A DNA stretch of 10,157 nt from positions 1 to 10,157 of the forward strand of contig CAYWXV010000081.1 in NCBI GenBank assembly GCA_964462535.1, read 5' to 3'. Position 1 is the first letter of the stretch. Every line of letters begins with the position of its first letter. Below are positions 1 through 6,792 of the stretch, piece by piece. This stretch comes from CAYWXV01 sp964462535. Lineage in GTDB: Bacteria; Bacteroidota; Ignavibacteria; OLB7. The position numbers were made by a program, and so were the translations under genes. Below the pieces are notes generated by a model. It was given only the letters and a program-made list of their open reading frames with translations, searched no databases and was not told where the DNA came from.

Positions 1-167
1 AGACACAGAAATGAAAGGAAGTTCTCACGGAGCAGTGAATCCGTTGTTGGATCTGCGGGGTTTGTGTCGCTCGCCATCCGTGTTTGGTTCGCATGTGTTG
101 GCGGAATGGAGTCGTCACCTGGTTCCGGAGATCTCGTTCAATTACCACCTCGACGTTGCCGTCCGTC
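1..167. other. Left-edge non-coding stretch, no gene recognised
   Basis: This stretch lies beyond the stop codon of the lipoprotein gene, which reads leftward. I see no convincing coding region. Short open frames exist, but their translations have no recognisable motif and they run into the lipoprotein gene antisense. A very small inverted repeat (GACG-TTGC-CGTC, 152-163) lies just after the lipoprotein stop; it has no T-tract and is too weak to call a terminator. The 3' end of the ECF operon transcript probably lies here or off the left edge. Confidence 0.4.
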
Positions 168-779
168 CTACTGAGGCAGGCGCAAACGAAACACTCCCTC
201 GGTAACTGGCTCGGTAGCGTCTGCTTCCGCATTGTAGCCGGTGAAGCGGAAGGTCCCTACCACGACATTCCGCTCGCGATCGATGCGGACGACGCGAATC
301 TCTCCATCACTGCGGGGTACGCCGGTGCGAAACGCTTCCGGAAAGGGACCGGTTCGCCGCTCATACTGTGCCGCGTATTGTGGAGCATATTCTGGATGGA
401 ATTCCTTTGGAGCCGAATAGGGTGCGTTCACGACGAATGTCCCCGTGTCTGAGATCGCATCCATGCGGAGTGAGAGGATCTCATAGTCGTGCCCACTTAA
501 ACCATAGCGAGCCGCCTGAATGGTGATGTAGTATGTCCCCTCAATGGCACGATTGTGAAAGGGGCGTTGAACCTCGGTGGCGAAGACGACCCGCTCATTT
601 CGAATGCTTGCAAACAGCGAATCCCCCGTCCCGTCGAGGAACGAAGGACTGAGGATGAGCGAGTCAAGGTTGATCGTCGTTTCCCGGCGAGGTGTATCGA
701 CGTCAAGCGGACTCGCGCAACCGTATAGGATGATCGACCCGATTATCGCAATCAGGCCGAGACGGTAATTGTGTAGCAT
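168..779 (-). CDS. Secreted lipoprotein, DUF6252-like, third gene of the ECF sigma module
   Basis: The protein has 203 residues. It opens with a lipoprotein signal peptide: a short hydrophobic helix (residues 6-20) and a lipobox ending LYGC, with the acylated Cys at 21 followed by Ala, so mature protein on a lipid anchor in the envelope is expected. The rest is beta-rich. The C-terminal pattern (residues 158-201), 'DGEIRVVRID', then 'VVVGTFRFTGYN', then 'VTEGVFRLRL', resembles the small Bacteroidota lipoproteins grouped as DUF6252; this is recognition by eye. A short YAPQY/AAQY near-repeat lies at 131-139. The ATG at 779 is preferred over an in-frame codon at 965, because the upstream extension is basic, lies inside the anti-sigma gene and would bury the signal peptide. 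The start codon lies 1 nt after the upstream stop codon and has no SD, so translation is probably coupled. A role as outer-membrane partner of the anti-sigma-like protein is inferred from position only. Confidence 0.82.
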   Translation of the reverse strand: MLHNYRLGLIAIIGSIILYGCASPLDVDTPRRETTINLDSLILSPSFLDGTGDSLFASIRNERVVFATEVQRPFHNRAIEGTYYITIQAARYGLSGHDYEILSLRMDAISDTGTFVVNAPYSAPKEFHPEYAPQYAAQYERRTGPFPEAFRTGVPRSDGEIRVVRIDRERNVVVGTFRFTGYNAEADATEPVTEGVFRLRLPQ

Positions 780-780
780 T

Positions 781-2085
781 CTAAAACCAGAAGCTTGCTC
801 CAATATGCCCGTTGAGATTGGCGCTGAGGACGTTCTGCGTCTCGAGCTGCGACCATAGAAGCCAGGTCGACATACCGAGTCCGACGGAGACGCTTTCGAT
901 CGGTCGATACTCGCCCGACAATCCGATGGTGGCAAACGGACCGACAACGGTACCACCCGCTCCAAGCTCCAGCCCTCCGCTGAAGCCGTTCATCGTTACG
1001 ATCTGGGGGGTGACCCAGCCGCGACCATACCAGAGGTTCGGCGTCTGCTCGACAATGCTGCTCACCGACGAACCCCCTTCCTGACGACGGAAGGACTGTG
1101 CGAACTCCGTATTGCCAACTGCGGCACCAAACGTGACTGGGGTCTTCAAACCGAACCATCCCTCATCCATCTGCAGGCCCACGGTGAGTTCACGATCGGT
1201 CAGCAGCTGTTGCTGGCTGGGGAGGCCGTAGATGCGTGGAAGGGAGGTGCGTACGAAGTTGCGCATGCCCACGCTCCAGCGACGCATTCCCCCGTCCCCT
1301 TCGTCCTGCAGTGCCACGATCTGTCCATCGGACGCGATCGATTCGGCTCTCGGTTCCAACGTGCTCGAGGACTGACGCGCCGGGGGAACGGAAGCCGCGG
1401 GGGGAGCGTTCCAGAGGAGCCGAGGTCCTTCCTTCGCTGTCGAGTTCGATCCCGTCGTGTCGGCGATCGACGACGGCGTGCGTGTCGTCCGCTGACGCTC
1501 GATGTAGACGGGCTGCCGAACAATCACCTGACGGACGTTATCCTTCAGCAAGCGAAGTCTCGCAATCTCTTTCATCAATGGCGCGGTCGCCTCTCCGGTT
1601 GCCTTGCTGATGTGTATTGCCGAGGCTACCTCGCGATCAATATCAACGCCGATCGTCAACGGGGTCGAGAGCATCGGGAAGGCCGCTCGGCGTGTGACGA
1701 CGTCGTGCGACGACTTCGTCGATCCATCATCGTGCGCTAGATACCCCGACAGAAATCCGAGAAGGGCAATCGCGACCGCTCCTGCTCCGAACATGAGCAT
1801 GTTGTTCCGTCGTTCGCCACGCCCTGCCGCTGTCGATTGAGCAGGGGGGGACGGAGGAATTCTGGAGTCGACAGCGGAAAGGCCCGCAAGTATTGCTGCG
1901 TCCGCAGCCGCGCTTGGGGCTATCGTCCCGGCCATCGTCGTCATGGCCCGCGTAAGCCGCGCCTGTTCCACAAGAAAGCCCCTCTTCTCCGGCGAGACTG
2001 CCAGGACATGCATCAACTCGGAGAGCATTGACTCGTCGGTCAACTCTCCATCGAGAAACGCGGTGATCTGTTCGTGTATCGACAT
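781..2085 (-). CDS. Anti-sigma-factor-like membrane protein with C-terminal beta-barrel-like domain
   Basis: The protein has 434 residues. The N-terminus (1-45), with 'ITAFLDGELTD' and a following helical segment, looks like a cytoplasmic anti-sigma domain. The Zn-binding H-x3-C-x2-C motif of ZAS proteins is absent: it has H26 but Ser and Lys where Cys would be expected. One transmembrane helix follows at 95-117, preceded by Arg residues (positive-inside). Residues 120-268 form a Ser/Thr/Pro/Ala/Arg-rich linker with a possible short helix at 165-190. Residues 269-434 alternate polar and hydrophobic residues in short strands separated by Gly-rich turns and end 'HIGASFWF', with the terminal Phe typical of outer-membrane barrel proteins. 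It lies 80 nt downstream of an ECF sigma gene, the usual place for a cognate anti-sigma factor. No close SD is visible; GGAGG lies about 17 nt from the ATG. Inference: it holds the sigma factor at the inner membrane and senses the envelope through its C-terminus. Both the anti-sigma role and the barrel are by-eye calls. Confidence 0.8.
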   Translation of the reverse strand: MSIHEQITAFLDGELTDESMLSELMHVLAVSPEKRGFLVEQARLTRAMTTMAGTIAPSAAADAAILAGLSAVDSRIPPSPPAQSTAAGRGERRNNMLMFGAGAVAIALLGFLSGYLAHDDGSTKSSHDVVTRRAAFPMLSTPLTIGVDIDREVASAIHISKATGEATAPLMKEIARLRLLKDNVRQVIVRQPVYIERQRTTRTPSSIADTTGSNSTAKEGPRLLWNAPPAASVPPARQSSSTLEPRAESIASDGQIVALQDEGDGGMRRWSVGMRNFVRTSLPRIYGLPSQQQLLTDRELTVGLQMDEGWFGLKTPVTFGAAVGNTEFAQSFRRQEGGSSVSSIVEQTPNLWYGRGWVTPQIVTMNGFSGGLELGAGGTVVGPFATIGLSGEYRPIESVSVGLGMSTWLLWSQLETQNVLSANLNGHIGASFWF

Positions 2086-2114
2086 GGTTCTAAGCTTCTG
2101 AGCCTCCAGGCGTG

Positions 2115-2148
2115 GCGATCACCCGGGGTTGAACACTCCGGGAGTCGC
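2115..2148. repeat. Small hairpin between sigma and anti-sigma genes
   Basis: The 80-nt spacer (2086-2165) holds a two-part inverted repeat: GCGA (2115-2118) pairs with TCGC (2145-2148), and CCCGG (2122-2126) pairs with CCGGG (2138-2142) around an 11-nt loop. No T-tract follows on either strand. It could tune the sigma/anti-sigma expression ratio by pausing or mRNA stability, or it could be chance pairing in GC-rich DNA. Confidence 0.25.
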
Positions 2149-2165
2149 GGTGCGAAATCAATCCT

Positions 2166-2744
2166 CTATTCCAGCACCCGTCTCAGGATCTTCTGAAGTG
2201 CCTGCTTTGCCCGATAGATTCTGTTCTTGACGATATCCAGAGACGCGTCGATCTGCTCCGCGATCTCACTATAGGTGTATCCTTCCACGGCAAAGAGAAG
2301 AAACGCCTCCCGATACTGTGGCGCGATTGCGTCAAGGGCTGCGCGGAGGTGTTCCTGGAGATCGGCATCGGATGGATCGATCTCGACGTAAAGGTCGACC
2401 GCTTCGTCAAGCGACACCTGCCTTGATGTGTGTCGCAGCGAATTCAAGCACCGATTGCGGACCGAGCGAAGGAGGTACCCGTGCACGTTGTACATCTCCG
2501 TCCCCTCACGGCAAGCTTTGTAGAAGTTGATGAAGACTTCCTGGTACAGATCCTCTGCCACCTTCTCGTCCCCGACCATCAGGAACGCGTAGCGATACAC
2601 ACGCGTCTTGTAGCGCTCGAAGAGGAGCGTGAAGGCAGCGTGATCTCCCGCCCCGGCACGTGTGGCGAGCTCGCGATCCTCGGCTCGTTGATCTGTAATC
2701 GTCGCTGTCACTCCGGCAAGAATCCTCTGTTTCAGTCTCCGCAC
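2166..2744 (-). CDS. ECF-type RNA polymerase sigma-70 factor
   Basis: The protein has up to 192 residues, the usual ECF length. Sigma region 2 spans about residues 36-104 and carries 'AFTLLFERYKTRVYRYAFLM', 'AEDLYQEVFINFYKA' and 'GYLLRSVRNRCLNSLR', which are core polymerase-binding and -10-recognition signatures. Region 4 spans about 132-188, with 'LDAIAPQYREAFLLFAVEG' followed by the helix-turn-helix 'YSEIAEQIDASLDIVKNRIYRAKQAL' that reads the -35 element. There is no region 1.1 or region 3, as expected for an ECF. The outermost start is a GTG at 2744 without an SD. An in-frame GTG at 2711 (residue 12) has an AGAGGA upstream and gives a more typical N-terminus, so the true start is uncertain. 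It is the first gene of a three-gene unit with an anti-sigma-like gene and a lipoprotein. It probably directs RNA polymerase to envelope-stress or surface genes; the targets cannot be told from this window. Confidence 0.93.
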   Translation of the reverse strand: MRRLKQRILAGVTATITDQRAEDRELATRAGAGDHAAFTLLFERYKTRVYRYAFLMVGDEKVAEDLYQEVFINFYKACREGTEMYNVHGYLLRSVRNRCLNSLRHTSRQVSLDEAVDLYVEIDPSDADLQEHLRAALDAIAPQYREAFLLFAVEGYTYSEIAEQIDASLDIVKNRIYRAKQALQKILRRVLE

Positions 2745-3216
2745 ATGTCAGTGAAACACGGGAGTGGATGATTCTTCTCAGTGAGTCGTGGAAAAAGTTC
2801 TCATCGATGGCGGATGATCGGGGGGCGAGTCCGAAAGGTAAGGAGGGGCTCCGTGTCGAGCAATGACGGACGCGGGGGTCACAGATATGCCCAGGTGTTC
2901 GCAATCGAACAGGGTTGTCCCACATTCGATCAGTCGCAAGAAGTCTGTGCATGCGAACCAGGCAAATATCGGCCAAAACAATTCTGGCACGATGATTAGT
3001 GTGACTGTAGCCGTTCCCTTGTTCATTGAAAACAATCAGGCAGCATGAGGAAATGAAATTTCTTCGGTAGCGTAACCTTCTGAGGAATGTCGGGTAGTAT
3101 TGCCACTTATCAGCAGGTGCTCGTGCGAGCACATCCGCTCATCTCCCTTGCCGACTTCTCCAACGCATCAGAACCCCTGGTGATGTGCGGTGCTGTTGTC
3201 GGTCGATCGATCGCTC
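2745..3216. promoter_or_regulatory. Divergent intergenic region between the ECF operon and the ABC transporter
   Basis: These 472 nt lie between divergent start codons and must hold promoters for both directions. Open frames cross it, but their translations look like non-coding read-through: they are rich in Arg, Ser, Cys and His and have no domain pattern. The most distinct element is a perfect 16-bp palindrome at 3117-3132. A second short palindrome, CGATCGATCG, lies at 3204-3213 directly before the ATG of the ATPase gene. I could not place a -35/-10 pair with confidence on either strand. Confidence 0.5.
3117..3132. repeat. Perfect 16-bp palindrome (7-2-7), possible operator
   Basis: GTGCTCG (3117-3123), a TG spacer, then CGAGCAC (3126-3132) form a perfect inverted repeat 84 nt upstream of the ABC ATPase start. 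The size and symmetry suit a site for a dimeric DNA-binding regulator. As RNA it would fold only with its loop widened to about GTGC. No regulator gene is present in the window, so binding is inferred. Confidence 0.35.
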
Positions 3217-3939
3217 ATGGCAGAACCGCTCATTCGCCTGCAAGGCGTAACGAAGGTCTACTACACCGACGAGGTTGAGACACATGCTCTATCTGGTGTG
3301 CATCTGTCGATCGACGCTGGCGAGTATGTCTCGATCAATGGCCCATCGGGTTGCGGGAAGTCGACATTGCTATCGATCCTCGGTCTTCTCGATACGCCGG
3401 CAGACGGGACATATCAACTGGATGGAAGAAGGGTGGACGGCCTGACCTTCGCGGAGCGGGCACGGTTACGAAACAACGAGATCGGCTTCATCTTTCAGGC
3501 GTTCAATCTGATCGGCGATCTCACACTCTTTGAAAACGTTGAACTTCCGCTGACCTATCGCGACTTGTCGACCGCACAACGGCGCGAAATGGTTATGACG
3601 GCACTTGACCGGGTTGGAATGGCGCACAGGCCCAGGCACTACCCGGCCCAACTCTCTGGAGGCCAGCAGCAGCGGGTTGCTGTTGCTCGCGCTATGGCGG
3701 GCAACCCTCGAGTTCTTCTTGCCGATGAACCGACCGGGAATCTCGATTCCGTCAACGGTGAAATGGTGATGGGGTTGTTGCGAGAGCTTCACGCGAATGG
3801 GTCGACCATCGTTATGGTCACCCACGACGAGCGGTTCGTTCAACATGCCGACAGAGCCGTTCATCTTTTTGATGGACGTGTCGTCGATGAAAGTGAATCA
3901 AGCGATGGAACGTTGGAGAATGTCCTGCGTCACAAGTGA
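3217..3939 (+). CDS. ABC transporter ATP-binding protein, LolD/MacB family
   Basis: The protein has 240 residues, standard for a stand-alone nucleotide-binding subunit. All motifs are intact: Walker A 'GPSGCGKST' (42-50), Q-loop 'FIFQAFNL' with Q94, signature 'LSGGQQQR' (146-153), Walker B plus D-loop 'VLLADEPTGNLD' (166-177) and the H-loop His203 in 'VTHD'. The 'GEYVSINGPSGCGKSTLL', 'NEIGFIFQAFNLIGDLT' and 'ADEPTGNLDS' wording is typical of the LolD/MacB/FtsE-like group, which powers permeases that act on periplasmic or membrane substrates. I chose the ATG at 3217 over a GTG at 3190 because 'MAEPLIRLQGVTKVY' is the normal family start; no SD is visible. The permease gene follows on the same strand after 447 nt. 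Pairing with it is likely on family grounds but not proven. The substrate is unknown: lipoprotein, peptide, lipid or drug are all possible. Confidence 0.93.
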   Translation: MAEPLIRLQGVTKVYYTDEVETHALSGVHLSIDAGEYVSINGPSGCGKSTLLSILGLLDTPADGTYQLDGRRVDGLTFAERARLRNNEIGFIFQAFNLIGDLTLFENVELPLTYRDLSTAQRREMVMTALDRVGMAHRPRHYPAQLSGGQQQRVAVARAMAGNPRVLLADEPTGNLDSVNGEMVMGLLRELHANGSTIVMVTHDERFVQHADRAVHLFDGRVVDESESSDGTLENVLRHK

Positions 3940-3968
3940 CGCAACGTTGACATCGCAGAGAAAAAGTC

Positions 3969-4037
3969 CGAGGGCCTGCGTCCTCGTGCTGCGTCCGGAT
4001 ACCCTCCGGTGATCCGATGGACAGGGACCGATCCCTG
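3969..4037 (+). repeat. Cluster of three small stem-loops downstream of the ATPase gene
   Basis: Three inverted repeats follow one another: CGAGG/CCTCG (3969-3973 with 3982-3986, 8-nt loop), CCGGA/TCCGG (3995-3999 with 4005-4009, 5-nt loop) and CAGGGA-CCGA-TCCCTG (4022-4037, 6-bp stem with 4-nt loop). The last is the strongest. None is followed by a run of T, so a classical intrinsic terminator is not supported; mRNA 3'-end protection or pausing is possible. Confidence 0.3.
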
Positions 4038-4266
4038 CCGGCGAACAACACAGTCAATGTCTCCGAGTGTGCACAGGGTAAAACCTGCGGTAGCAGCGAC
4101 CACAAGTTCGTCCGGGATCGAAAGCGAATCGGATCGCCGGTGCCGATGGTTAGAAAGTGCGTGAGGAACCTGTTGTGCGCATTATCCACGGCAATTGGAT
4201 TTCGGATCCCAGCGCGGGACGCAGGCCTTGGACGTTTTTAGGTGCGGACCGATGAATGTCGGAGAC

Positions 4267-4294
4267 CGGATGTCCGTACACGGTCGTCCGTACC
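4267..4294 (+). repeat. Tandem 14-bp direct repeat upstream of the permease gene
   Basis: CGGATGTCCGTACA (4267-4280) is followed directly by CGGTCGTCCGTACC (4281-4294); the two copies share the 8-mer GTCCGTAC and differ at three positions. A one-mismatch inverted copy, GTGCGGAC, lies at 4242-4249. Direct half-sites close to a turn and a third apart, plus an inverted copy, about 95 nt before a start codon would suit a regulator binding region. No bound protein is known. Confidence 0.35.
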
Positions 4295-4386
4295 TCATTG
4301 TCAGTTGAACGCGCCGGACCCTCTCCGCTCCACACCCCCACGAGCCTCCCGCTCCGTTCCGCGCCCGACGCTCAACCCTCTGCATC

Positions 4387-6786
4387 ATGCTCCACGATTT
4401 GCGATACGCCGCCCGTACGATGTTGAAGCGCCCAGCATTTACGCTGGTGGCGCTGTTGACGCTGGCGCTAGGAATTGGGGGGGGTACGATGATGTTCACT
4501 GTCATGAACTCCATCGTTCTCCGTCCATTTCCGTTCCTCGAAACAGATGGACTGGTGGTGCTCGCGAACAACCAGCCATGGGACAAGTCACCGACACGCC
4601 CGCTCTCCCCCGGAAACTTCTCGACCGTCCGCCACCGTACCGATCTCTTCTCCTCTATCGGGGCTTTTCAAGCCTTCTACTTTAACGAGCCGGGCGAAGG
4701 CCGACGACCCGAGCAATTGTTCGGGCAGATAGTCAGCGCCGGGTTCTTTGAGGCACTTGGCGTGCGGCCAGTACTCGGTCGCACGGTCGACGCAGCTGAC
4801 GAACTCCCCGGTCGCGACAACGTCGTCGTGATCTCCCATCGTCTCTGGCTGCGTCGCTTTGGCGGTGACTCGACCGTGGTGGGGCGGACGTTTCCATTGG
4901 AGGGGAGGAACTATCGCGTTATCGGAGTGATGCCTGAGGGGTTCGGCTACCCGGCTAATTCAGAAATCTGGGGGGCTATGACAGTTGCGGCGAAGGATAC
5001 CTCGATGCGCGAGTACTACGCATACGACGTCGTCGCTCGTCTACGTGACGGTTTGGACGCAGACCAGGCAACCAGTCGCCTCGCACCGAATCCCGACTCA
5101 GGACAGAAATGGGCAATCGTTGCCTTCCCACTACTCGATGCGAGCGTTCGTGAGGCACGGGAGCCAGTGGCTATCATGGGAATCGCCGTATGCCTCGTGC
5201 TCCTCATCGCATGTACGAATGTTGCCAATCTCCTTCTGTCGCGATCAACCGCCCGTCAGCGCGAGATCGCCGTACGGGTGGCGCTCGGTGCGCAGCGGTG
5301 GCGCATCATTCAAGGGCTACTTGTCGAAAGTATTCTGCTCGCGATTATTGGAGGGGGGCTCGGTGTACTGATGGCGATGTGGGGAATCGAATTGCTCTCC
5401 ACCGCCATTCCTGTTGATGTGACACGTGCAATTGCCGGGTGGTCGTACATCAGCGTCGACACCAACGCGCTTCTGTTCACACTGGGGCTGTCTGTTGTAA
5501 CGGGCGTTGTGTTCGGACTGCTTCCAGCAATGCAAACGTCCAGACCCGAACTCTCCGATGCCCTGAAGGAAGGGAGTGTGACGGTGTTGGGTGGGAGGAA
5601 GGGAGCTGGTTTCAGAAGCAGCCTTGTCGTGGTCGAGGTGGCTGTGGCCCTAGTACTTCTTGTCGGGGCGGTGTTGCTGATCCGGACCTACTTCGATATC
5701 CGCTATCTGGACAGAGGATACAGGACCGATCACGTGCTCTCGATGGAGGTATCGCTCCCTGATTCGACCTACCCGGCACCCCGCGACGTCGCCGACTTTT
5801 TCGACAAAGCGGTGACACGTATCAGGGACGTGAAGGGGGTTGAGGGTGTGTCCGTCGTCAGTCCGCATCCGGCCGGGGCGATGAACGCGATGGGGCGTTA
5901 CAACGTACGACACCCCGGTGTGAAGGACAGGTCAGCCATGCCTGCGACGGCCTCGTTCACCACGGTAGGAAGCGACTTTGCACGCGTGTTTGATATCCCA
6001 CTTCTAGCCGGCCGATCGTTCACGCGTGAGGAGGAGAGGGAACGCTCTCGCTCCATCATCGTCGACGAGCGCCTTGCTCGCCGGCACTTTGGCCATCCGA
6101 ACGATGCGATAGGCCACGGCCTCTACGTTGGGAACGATACAACCACATGCTTCATCGTCGGCGTCGTCGGAGAGGTACGCAACGCCTCGGGGGGAACCAT
6201 GGGGGACGGCGCGATCTACATTCCATTCGGACTGAACTCACGACGAACCAGCAGCCTTGCCGTTCGCATCCGTCACGATGAACCGGAACAGATCATGTCG
6301 GCATTAACGAATGCCATTGCACGGGTGGATCCGAATCAGGCGATTTCGCGAATGCGGACTGTGGACGAGATGATCGCGACGCAACTGGTAGGGCGAAGTC
6401 TGGTGACTATCGCGATCTCTCTGTTCGCCATCATCGCGCTGCTCCTGGCTGCCGTTGGTATCTACAGTGTCATTGCGCACTCTATCTCGAGAAGGACTCA
6501 CGAGATAGGACTTCGCATGGCGCTTGGGGCCAACGAGCGGAGCGTGCTTGCGCTGGTGGTCCGCCAGGGAATGGTACCGGTTATGATTGGTGTGGCGATC
6601 GGGCTGGCCCTTGCTGTGGGGGTCGGCGCTTCACTCCTGGAGCTGGTGTTTGGGACGACCCCCGCGGATCCGTTCGCCTACATAGGTGTCGCGACCGGGC
6701 TGATGTTGGTAGCACTCCTTGCCTGCTACGTCCCCGCCCGGCGGGCAGTTCGCGTCGATCCCGTCGTGGCGCTCCGCTACGAGTAA
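4387..6786 (+). CDS. ADOP-type duplicated ABC transporter permease (two MacB/FtsX modules)
   Basis: The protein has 799 residues. The start 'MLHDLRYAARTMLKRPAFTL' with 'TLALGIGGGTMMFTVMNSIVLRPFPF' is the hallmark of ADOP permeases ('acidobacterial duplicated orphan permease', also common in other phyla). By eye there are eight membrane helices: 18-42, 260-283, 308-338, 360-382, 410-433, 671-697, 725-755 and 762-784. Two large periplasmic MacB-type domains lie at about 43-258 and 434-668. Each module has its FtsX-like cytoplasmic coupling motif: 'RQREIAVRVALGAQRWRI' (290-307) and 'RRTHEIGLRMALGANERS' (702-719). The C-terminus 'PARRAVRVDPVVALRYE' is the usual family ending. The first periplasmic domain looks short before helix 2 (about residues 225-250), where relatives often carry a longer helical stretch. 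No SD is visible. Such permeases are thought to work mechanically with a LolD/MacB-type ATPase; here one lies upstream, unlike the usual 'orphan' setting. The substrate is unknown. Confidence 0.93.
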   Translation: MLHDLRYAARTMLKRPAFTLVALLTLALGIGGGTMMFTVMNSIVLRPFPFLETDGLVVLANNQPWDKSPTRPLSPGNFSTVRHRTDLFSSIGAFQAFYFNEPGEGRRPEQLFGQIVSAGFFEALGVRPVLGRTVDAADELPGRDNVVVISHRLWLRRFGGDSTVVGRTFPLEGRNYRVIGVMPEGFGYPANSEIWGAMTVAAKDTSMREYYAYDVVARLRDGLDADQATSRLAPNPDSGQKWAIVAFPLLDASVREAREPVAIMGIAVCLVLLIACTNVANLLLSRSTARQREIAVRVALGAQRWRIIQGLLVESILLAIIGGGLGVLMAMWGIELLSTAIPVDVTRAIAGWSYISVDTNALLFTLGLSVVTGVVFGLLPAMQTSRPELSDALKEGSVTVLGGRKGAGFRSSLVVVEVAVALVLLVGAVLLIRTYFDIRYLDRGYRTDHVLSMEVSLPDSTYPAPRDVADFFDKAVTRIRDVKGVEGVSVVSPHPAGAMNAMGRYNVRHPGVKDRSAMPATASFTTVGSDFARVFDIPLLAGRSFTREEERERSRSIIVDERLARRHFGHPNDAIGHGLYVGNDTTTCFIVGVVGEVRNASGGTMGDGAIYIPFGLNSRRTSSLAVRIRHDEPEQIMSALTNAIARVDPNQAISRMRTVDEMIATQLVGRSLVTIAISLFAIIALLLAAVGIYSVIAHSISRRTHEIGLRMALGANERSVLALVVRQGMVPVMIGVAIGLALAVGVGASLLELVFGTTPADPFAYIGVATGLMLVALLACYVPARRAVRVDPVVALRYE

Positions 6787-6792
6787 AGCGAT

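Larger units (their letters stand above)
3940..4386. other. 447-nt non-coding gap between ATPase and permease genes
   Basis: No convincing gene lies here. The longest same-strand open frame (4017-4241, 74 codons) has no recognisable motif and an Arg/Cys-rich composition typical of non-coding GC-rich DNA. The stretch does hold structure: three short hairpins in a row soon after the ATPase stop (3969-4037) and a tandem 14-bp repeat about 95 nt before the permease start. This suggests an end or processing point for the ATPase transcript and a separate promoter for the permease. A decayed gene cannot be excluded. Confidence 0.45.

Noticed and set aside
1210..1740. Plus-strand frames of up to 176 codons opposite the anti-sigma-like gene
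   Set aside because: They are Arg-rich shadow translations without recognisable motifs, and the minus-strand protein is coherent from end to end.
2765..2805. AGAACTTTTT on the minus strand about 55 nt before the sigma start as an ECF-type -35 element for autoregulation
   Set aside because: No -10-like element lies at the proper 15-17 nt spacing, so the match is only partial.
3000..3035. GGGAACGG on the minus strand as an ECF -35 box
   Set aside because: The downstream sequence lacks a convincing -10 at the right distance, and it is nearly 280 nt from the sigma start.
2506..3132. A 208-codon open frame on the minus strand overlapping the sigma gene and running through the intergenic region
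   Set aside because: Its translation is rich in Arg, Ser and Cys with no domain pattern, and half of it is the sigma gene read in a wrong frame.
4017..4241. A 74-codon frame in the ATPase-permease gap as a possible small gene
   Set aside because: It has no SD, no hydrophobic or domain pattern and a composition like non-coding read-through; its start lies next to the hairpin cluster.
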